From: Blastopirellula sediminis
GTDB taxonomy: Bacteria > Planctomycetota > Planctomycetia > Pirellulales > Pirellulaceae
Direction of reading: 5' to 3'
DNA length: 64,000 nt
Assembly: GCF_020966755.1 (NCBI RefSeq)
Contig: NZ_JAJKFT010000004.1
Location: 744,001-808,000 of the forward strand
The notes beneath the pieces were generated by a model. The model was not told the origin of the DNA and ran no database searches. It was given only the letters and a program-made list of their open reading frames with translations. Position numbers and translations under genes: made by a program. This document shows positions 59,132 to 64,000 of this stretch, piece after piece; position 1 is the first letter of the stretch; each line of letters starts with the position of its first letter.

Positions 59132-59284
59132 GTAGGGTGCGTCTGGACGCACCGAGAACCTGCGCCGCATCGCTGGTTTCGCTCCTCGCGTGGCAACGCA
59201 ACTCTGCGCGGTGCAATTGCGTTACCACGCGACGCTGGTTCAACGTCATTCGGCACTTCCTGGTGCGTCCAGACGCACCCTACG
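59132..59284. repeat. Nested 153 bp inverted-repeat element
   Basis: The outer arms GTAGGGTGCGTCTGGACGCA (59132-) and its complement at 59262-59284 match except for one base. Inside them lies a second inverted repeat, GCGTGGCAACGCAA (59188-59201) with TTGCGTTACCACGC (59217-59230), also one mismatch. The whole can form two coaxial hairpins. The layout resembles a miniature inverted-repeat element, but I see no target duplication or transposase. Confidence 0.75.
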
Positions 59285-59319
59285 ACGGACCACCCTGCAC
59301 TCGACCACGATTGCGTGCG

Positions 59320-59337
59320 CTTTGTCAATAGACAAAG
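59320..59337. promoter_or_regulatory. Operator-like palindrome
   Basis: CTTTGTC-AATA-GACAAAG is a perfect 7+7 inverted repeat with a 4-base centre, 93 bases before the small gene at 59431. It is the right size and symmetry for a dimeric repressor site. No T-run follows, so a terminator is unlikely. Confidence 0.4.
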
Positions 59338-59430
59338 ATGGCCTCGAATGGGCGTCCTCGAATGAGCAACGACGCGTCGCCGATTTGAACCTGTTTGCGA
59401 CGATGAAGTAGCCAGAGCCGAGCCAGAAGT

Positions 59431-59745
59431 ATGGGAAATGCGAAGATCGATCTGGAGCAAGTAAGGGGGCGCTATGGCCAGTGGCTGGAAAGCGTCGACC
59501 GTTCCTTCAACCGTCATCGGGCCAGCTTCGTAAACGCGATGGATTGGATCGAGCCGGAGTCGGTTGTAAACGCTGACAACATGCTGAAATCGTGGAGCCG
59601 CCCGGCCGCCAGTCGTCCAAGTGCGTACCGATATTTAATTGAGCTCTCGAAAGCGGGCGTACTCTTGAAGCGGTCAGACGACGGAGCGTTGGAATACGCT
59701 GTGAAAGAGGACTTCTTTGGCGAGACCGACAGTTCTGGCGCGTAG
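59431..59745 (+). CDS. Small protein, possible winged helix
   Basis: A 104-residue protein of no recognised family. Residues about 60-90 (RPSAYRYLIELSKAGVLLKRSDDGALEYAV) resemble the recognition helix and wing of a winged-helix domain. The N-terminal part is helical (DLEQVRGRYGQWLESVDRSFNRH). With an operator-like palindrome upstream, it might be a small autoregulated DNA-binding protein. This is conjecture. Confidence 0.55.
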   Translation: MGNAKIDLEQVRGRYGQWLESVDRSFNRHRASFVNAMDWIEPESVVNADNMLKSWSRPAASRPSAYRYLIELSKAGVLLKRSDDGALEYAVKEDFFGETDSSGA

Positions 59746-59821
59746 GTCTGGCCTTGGCCTGACGTGCCGCTGTTGATGGAGTTCAGGTCTTGAATTGGGG
59801 GGACGTCGTTTCAATACGACT

Positions 59822-60376
59822 CTAGCCGCCGTAAACTTCAGGTTCGAATTGGATCTCCGCTCCATCGTCCCAGATGGTCTTAAACGGAGCGAGACGCAGT
59901 TTTTGTCGAAGAATCCCTGATAGGAATTCGCAGAAACCGATTGCAAAATCCTGGTAGCCCCCGGGCTCAAATTGCCAAATCACAACAATCGTCCACTCGC
60001 TCGGATCGCCTTTCGTCTTCCACGCGAAGTACATGTCATCTCGATGGCCGAATGGCAGTAACCCTTCCGGTTCAGGAAAGAGTCCAAAGGGCATGTTTAC
60101 GTTTCCAGTCGCTCGCCGATATTGATTTTGGCGATCCGTGAATTTTCTGACGAAGTCGATGAACGTTGATCGGCCTGGGCTGTAGATCTCGAAGTCGTAT
60201 GTTTCATCGATGACAATTGTTCCGGAGCCAAATACTCGAGCGTACGCTAGGAAATCTGAAGGCAGTTCAACTCCCAATTCCAACTGAGTTGCCTTCATTG
60301 CGTTCTCATCAACATCAATCGGAAACTCTGGGATGGGTATGATCGTCAATACTTCGTCAAGCATATGTTGTTTCAT
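59822..60376 (-). CDS. SMI1/KNR4-family protein
   Basis: A 184-residue protein of the SUKH/SMI1-KNR4 superfamily. The typical ELGVELPSDFLAYARVFGSGTI (about 33-53), a FDFVRKF-type helix, LLPFGHRDDMYFAWKTKG (about 106-123) and a closing FLSGIL segment are visible. SUKH proteins are often immunity proteins for polymorphic toxins in bacteria, but no toxin is seen next to it. It sits beside a repeat-rich gap. It starts only 16 bases from the sulfatase stop on the same strand. Confidence 0.82.
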   Translation of the reverse strand: MKQHMLDEVLTIIPIPEFPIDVDENAMKATQLELGVELPSDFLAYARVFGSGTIVIDETYDFEIYSPGRSTFIDFVRKFTDRQNQYRRATGNVNMPFGLFPEPEGLLPFGHRDDMYFAWKTKGDPSEWTIVVIWQFEPGGYQDFAIGFCEFLSGILRQKLRLAPFKTIWDDGAEIQFEPEVYGG

Positions 60377-60392
60377 TCGAGTACCTAAAGCA

Positions 60393-62606
60393 CTACGGCT
60401 TCGTGTGGGAGATTCGCATCGCGAGCGACTTGGCTAGTTCGGCAATTCCTTTCTGGTGCGATTCCTCACCAGCCAGATTACGAATCTCGCCCGGATCGTT
60501 TTGGTGGTCGTAGAGTTCCACCGCTTCCACTTCGCCGCTCTCAAAATCTCGCCATTCGGTGTAGCGATACTGGTCGGTGCGGATCGAATAGCCCATCACC
60601 TTCGGTTTCCCTTGGTAATAGGCTGGCCGCGGGTGTTGCGTCAGGGCCGATTGGCGGATGGCGGCGCTCGGATCTTGCAGGATTGGGCGGAGGCTTTGGC
60701 CGTCGAGTTTATCGACCGGAGGAAGACCGGCCAGATCGACGAGCGTCGGGTAGAGATCGACCAGCTCGACCAGCGACGTGGTTCTTTGTTGGGGGGACTT
60801 GCTGCGCGGGTCGGCGATCAGCAGGGGGACATGCGCGTCGAGGTCAAAGTTGGTCGTCTTGCACCAGAGGTGATGTTCGCCGAGCTGAAAACCATGATCG
60901 GACCAGAGGACGACGATCGTGTTGTCGGCGAGGCCGGCCGCTTCCAGCGCGTCGAGCACTTTGCCGATCTGGGCGTCGACGAAGCTGATGGCGGCGTAAT
61001 AGCCGTGGTGCAGTCGCAGATTCGCGTCGGCCGGAATTTCTCCCTGCTTCGGAAGGTCGGTGTAGCCGCGTAATTCGCGATTGTCATGCCGGGCGATCTC
61101 GGGGGCGTCGCCGATTGGTTGCGGTGGGAGATGCGACGCGATCACTTCGGGATCGTACTGGTCCCAATACTTTTTGGGCGCGTTGAAAGGGAGATGCGGT
61201 TTCCAGAAGCCGACCGCCAGAAAAAACGGTTGCTGCAAATCAGCTTGCCGCTTCAGTTCTTTGACCGCTTCGGCGGCGATCCGCCCGTCGAGATAGGCCT
61301 CGTCCGGCACATCGACCCGTTGAAACGAAGGGCCTTTGGGAACCTTGTGGAGTTCAAACGGTTTGCCTGCGACATACCAGTCTTGCGAATGGGCGCCGAT
61401 GTCGTACATCGACGGCGTTAACCACGACTGCGGATCGTTATCGATCTTCTGCCGGTAGTTGTGATAGATCTTGCCGATGTCGCGGGTGAAATAACCTTGC
61501 CGCTTGAAATGCTCCGGCAGCGTGACAAGATTCGGTTCGATCTCGCGAAAGTGCGTCGGCAAATCCCACACGCCTAGCGAATCAGGATAACGCCCCGTCA
61601 TGATCGACGTGCGCGAAGGATTGCAGAGGGCCTGTTGGCAGTAGGCCCGCTCGAAGAGCATGCTTCGACTGGCGAGTCGATCGATGTTCGGCGTCTGCAC
61701 GACCGGATCGCCGTAGCAGCCAAGCTGCACGCGGAAGTCGTCAACGGCGATGAAGAGGACGTTGGGGCGTTTGGCCGAGGAATCGGGGATAGCCTGGACT
61801 TCGCTGCGCGACACGTCGGCAAGAGTTTTCCGCCACGCGATGATCGAGCGCTGGAGATTCTTTTGCTTGTCGCCGGGGACGCCGTAGCATTGCAGCGAGA
61901 CGGGACCGTCGAAGCGCAGGTTCTTCAACTTCAGGAAGAGACGCTTTTGGGGGAAGTCGCCTTGGTCGAGCGGCTGGATCAGTTCGTGCCAATTTGTGCC
62001 GTCGCGCTTGGCGCCGGCGGTGCTGACGGCGAAGAGATGCGGAGCGGCTTGATGGAGGACGTTCGCCAGGTCTTTCGGATCTTCGTTCTTCAGAAAATGG
62101 CAGAGATTGAACATCACGCCGAGGTTCGGGTGGTTTACCTCCTTAATCAGATCGAGCGCCTGCGGAATCGTGGCGATATCGTTGCCATGATGCGGATAAA
62201 GGGCGACGCGGATGTTGAGCTTGCTCGCCATCTCGGCCGTTGCCCGCACGGCGGCGATCGACTCCGGCGTCAACTTGCGGACGGTCAATTCAATCAGCGC
62301 CCCGCGATCGGCAAGCGGCCGAACCGCCTCGGCGGCAATCGGGCCGTTGTCGACATTCAGATAGACGCTCAGAACCTTGAGCCCCACTTTGTCATAAACG
62401 GCGATCTGCTCGGCCAGCTTTTCGCCGGTGGCCGAAACCTGGCTGACGCCGTCATAGCCGAGGCGCTTTAACGTCTCCGGCTCGTTCTCAAATCCGAGAC
62501 CGTTCTCGAAGGCGTAGAACTTGGGGTGAAACGGCGCGGGCTCTGCGGCTTGGGCGATGGCGGCCGTGAGAAGTAAGAGAACGAGGGAAGTGGCGATTCG
62601 TAACAT
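60393..62606 (-). CDS. Fusion: TIM-barrel isomerase-like domain plus sulfatase
   Basis: A 737-residue exported protein with a signal peptide (MLRIATSLVLLLLTAAIAQAA). Residues about 25-265 form a sugar-phosphate-isomerase/endonuclease-IV-like TIM barrel (ETLKRLGYDGVSQ, PHHGNDIATIPQALDLI, GVMFNLCHFLKNEDP, PVSLQCYGVPGD). Residues about 280-730 form an iduronate-2-sulfatase-like sulfatase with RPNVLFIAVDD and the formylglycine site CNPSR (about 327-331). DHGFQLGEH and further metal-site motifs follow. Both domains look complete. The fusion would bring a carbohydrate-binding or isomerising fold to a sulfatase; its meaning is unknown. Activation requires a formylglycine-generating enzyme elsewhere. 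Confidence 0.88.
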   Translation of the reverse strand: MLRIATSLVLLLLTAAIAQAAEPAPFHPKFYAFENGLGFENEPETLKRLGYDGVSQVSATGEKLAEQIAVYDKVGLKVLSVYLNVDNGPIAAEAVRPLADRGALIELTVRKLTPESIAAVRATAEMASKLNIRVALYPHHGNDIATIPQALDLIKEVNHPNLGVMFNLCHFLKNEDPKDLANVLHQAAPHLFAVSTAGAKRDGTNWHELIQPLDQGDFPQKRLFLKLKNLRFDGPVSLQCYGVPGDKQKNLQRSIIAWRKTLADVSRSEVQAIPDSSAKRPNVLFIAVDDFRVQLGCYGDPVVQTPNIDRLASRSMLFERAYCQQALCNPSRTSIMTGRYPDSLGVWDLPTHFREIEPNLVTLPEHFKRQGYFTRDIGKIYHNYRQKIDNDPQSWLTPSMYDIGAHSQDWYVAGKPFELHKVPKGPSFQRVDVPDEAYLDGRIAAEAVKELKRQADLQQPFFLAVGFWKPHLPFNAPKKYWDQYDPEVIASHLPPQPIGDAPEIARHDNRELRGYTDLPKQGEIPADANLRLHHGYYAAISFVDAQIGKVLDALEAAGLADNTIVVLWSDHGFQLGEHHLWCKTTNFDLDAHVPLLIADPRSKSPQQRTTSLVELVDLYPTLVDLAGLPPVDKLDGQSLRPILQDPSAAIRQSALTQHPRPAYYQGKPKVMGYSIRTDQYRYTEWRDFESGEVEAVELYDHQNDPGEIRNLAGEESHQKGIAELAKSLAMRISHTKP

Positions 62607-62723
62607 TTTGATCGGTCGGCTGCGGGGAGGAGCGGCGGTGGGGTTGTTACCCAGCAGTATAAACGGTGGCGCTGTGGGTGTCGTCCGTTTCTTCAGCCCT
62701 TACGGGGCGGCGCTAATGCAGCC

Positions 62724-63251
62724 CTAGGTTTCATCTCGCGCGGCTCGATAGATCCCACACGCGACGTAGCTGCCAGCGACGGCAATCAGCAGAGGCAGGA
62801 ACAAATGGCCGATCGTGTAGAACGCTTCTCGTGGGTAAGGAGGTGCGATCGATTGGCCTCCTCCATAGACGATGTCGAGTTTGCCGAACGGATCGCCGAT
62901 GTGGATTTGTCGAGACGGGAGAGGGGGCGGTTGAAAGATCGCGTCGTAGGAGGCTTGCAGCAAAGGTTCGGGGAAAAACGGGAGTGAGTTTTCTCCGCGA
63001 AAGCTGGCCAGCGCGCCATAGCTGCACGCGACATACAGAGCGAAGATGGCGAAGTAAGTCGCCGCCGCGACGCGCGCTGCGCCCTGAGCGGCAATTGCGA
63101 TGACTATCGAGGCGCATAGCAGGAGGAAGCAAATTACCTGACATGTAAAGGCGACTGCGGGGGTGGGATGCGTCAGGCAGAAAACGAACAAGGCGACGAC
63201 GGCGACAACCGCCAGGAATTGTTGGATGGTCAAGCGAAAGGGGGAACGCAT
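62724..63251 (-). CDS. Small multi-pass membrane protein
   Basis: A 175-residue protein with four hydrophobic segments (FLAVVAVVALFVFCLT, VICFLLLCASIVIAIAA, AATYFAIFALYVACSY, and LFLPLLIAVAGSYVACGIY). A periplasmic or cytoplasmic loop (about 85-140) holds the PFFPEPLLQASYDAIFQPPPL sequence. I recognise no family; similar short proteins with this opening are common in planctomycete genomes. It is upstream of the sulfatase fusion on the same strand, but 117 bases away. Confidence 0.68.
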   Translation of the reverse strand: MRSPFRLTIQQFLAVVAVVALFVFCLTHPTPAVAFTCQVICFLLLCASIVIAIAAQGAARVAAATYFAIFALYVACSYGALASFRGENSLPFFPEPLLQASYDAIFQPPPLPSRQIHIGDPFGKLDIVYGGGQSIAPPYPREAFYTIGHLFLPLLIAVAGSYVACGIYRAARDET

Positions 63252-63299
63252 GGCGGTGGACTTCCAAGCGGTGGATTTTTTCGCGGGTCTTGCCGTCCC

Positions 63300-64000
63300 T
63301 TAATTCTCGCTTGCCTGAAACAGCTTCGGCAACAGCTCGATGAGGTAATCGCGTTGATTTTGCCAGTAGTTTACTTTGTCAGAGCGATAAACTTCGACTG
63401 GAAAGTTGTTCTGCGTGAGTAGCAGGCCAAGTTGATCGACGTTGGCCGATTCTTTGAAGCCTTGGCGATATCCGAACCAGAAGAGTCGGATTTCATTTTT
63501 CCAATCGGCGTCAGCAAGTTGGCGCTGGTGGTGCTTTTCCCAGGTCTCGACCTCGTCTTGATCCTCGCTGAAGAAGGGAAAGTACGGGGCGGCGGCGTTG
63601 AGATTGGCGACATAGGCGAACTTTCCCTGTTCTTGGAAGGCGAGATCGAGGATCGAGCTCCCCAATAGCGCGCGATGTTCGCCGCCGGGGAGGAGTCGGT
63701 AGTTCTTTTCGACGTATTCGCGAAGTTCGTTGCGAAAGAGGTTGTTGTAGGCAAAGCGAGCGTCCGGATTGCTGCAAATCGCGACGACCATCGGCTGCGC
63801 TTTGCCCTCCGCAATCAGATTGTCCAGGATCAGGTTGACTCGACTGAGTTCGCCCCACGCCTCGCTCGAGTAGGAGCGATCTCCGCAGAAGATGTAGAGA
63901 AGGGGGTATGACTTGTCGTTCTTTTCGTAGCCCGGCGGCGTGTAGACGTGGAACTGGACGAACGCTCGCTGATAGGGACTGTAGTAATTGATGCCGGCGA
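63300..64000 (-). CDS. Esterase-D/feruloyl-esterase-like protein, C-terminal part (runs off right edge)
   Basis: The minus-strand frame is open from the right edge to 63300; the 233 visible residues lack the start. The fold is that of PF00756-type esterases: INYYSPYQRAFVQFHVYTPPGYEK, then YPLLYIFCGDRSYSSEAWGE, and LRVNLILDNLIAEGKAQPMVV. The nucleophile elbow, normally GxSMGG, reads LLGSSILD: the Ser may be kept but the following Gly is not. The terminal His, normally in a GxHTW-type motif, is replaced by SDKVNYW. It therefore looks catalytically degenerate or reassigned, which is an inference. Confidence 0.75.
   Translation of the reverse strand, partial: AGINYYSPYQRAFVQFHVYTPPGYEKNDKSYPLLYIFCGDRSYSSEAWGELSRVNLILDNLIAEGKAQPMVVAICSNPDARFAYNNLFRNELREYVEKNYRLLPGGEHRALLGSSILDLAFQEQGKFAYVANLNAAAPYFPFFSEDQDEVETWEKHHQRQLADADWKNEIRLFWFGYRQGFKESANVDQLGLLLTQNNFPVEVYRSDKVNYWQNQRDYLIELLPKLFQASEN

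Larger units (their letters stand above)
58619..59430. other. Repeat-rich gap with no gene
   Basis: About 810 bases containing four kinds of structured sequence in tandem: a 14-mer shared with repeat copy B, a compound hairpin (58692-58731), a degenerate T-tract repeat cluster (58653-59128) and a nested 153 bp inverted repeat (59132-59284), followed by a palindrome (59320-59337). A 251-codon open frame on the minus strand (58762-59517) is a by-product of these repeats. I do not see a gene. Confidence 0.65.

Noticed and set aside
58762-59517. 251-codon open frame on the minus strand with recurring SSPLLVRARMN-like words
   Set aside because: The repeated peptide follows directly from the DNA repeat cluster, and there is no start signal. 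It is judged non-coding.

Overview
This is a 64 kb chromosomal window with moderately high GC, from a member of the phylum Planctomycetes, most likely family Pirellulaceae (Blastopirellula/Bremerella-like; inferred from gene content, not from a marker-gene comparison). The case rests on a planctomycete cytochrome (PSD1-type)/DUF1501 gene pair, a DUF1570 peptidase-like protein, a sulfatase, ceramidase-like and ThuA proteins, planctomycete-type leucine-rich repeats, the futalosine menaquinone route, eukaryote-like IleS, and many short zinc-ribbon or membrane proteins of unknown function. I found no rRNA, tRNA, CRISPR array, insertion sequence, phage or plasmid gene.

Layout. 1-6.7 kb: a truncated secreted protein at the left edge, a ceramidase-like hydrolase, a methyltransferase, mqnC-mqnA (menaquinone) and two divergent zinc-ribbon proteins. 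6.8-16.8 kb: a BON-domain protein, a small membrane protein, ATP-dependent pckA, the PSD1/DUF1501 operon with a divergent XylR-like AraC regulator, ThuA, and an unknown protein. 16.8-29.2 kb: ileS-purN, a PQQ-type beta-propeller, an LRR lipoprotein, a PilZ-like protein, a TPR/transglutaminase-like protein, ribBA, an alpha/beta hydrolase and a conserved unknown. 29.5-33.7 kb: CBS - korA - korB - CBS, a 2-oxoacid:ferredoxin oxidoreductase bracketed by two nucleotide-sensor-type proteins. 34-38 kb: a metallophosphoesterase, a DUF1570 peptidase and a tiny membrane protein. 38-44.2 kb: a chaperone island groEL1-groES-groEL2-dnaJ-grpE-fmdB, preceded by a sigma-54-type promoter. 44.2-49.2 kb: Bcr/CflA exporter with a LigB-type dioxygenase, yacG, a membrane protein, and a PII protein with a small CheY-like neighbour. 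49.4-56.3 kb: a large zinc metalloprotease, a phosphotransferase and a DsbD-family reductase. 56.3-58.6 kb: hisG, hisE and miaA. 58.6-64 kb: a repeat-rich gap, two small proteins (one SMI1/KNR4), a TIM-barrel/sulfatase fusion, a membrane protein and an esterase-fold protein that runs off the right edge and appears to lack catalytic residues.

Most genes are housekeeping or typical planctomycete genes separated by clear intrinsic terminators. The unusual material is mostly between genes. A family of paired inverted repeats (about 135-158 bp) sits at four loci, usually just downstream of a stop codon. A second mosaic at 58.6-59.4 kb combines hairpins, T-tract repeats, a nested 153 bp palindrome and an isolated operator-like palindrome. 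Other points worth follow-up are the sigma-54-type promoter at groEL1, a PII protein that has lost usual C-terminal arginines together with its partner gene, and the CBS-KorAB-CBS arrangement.
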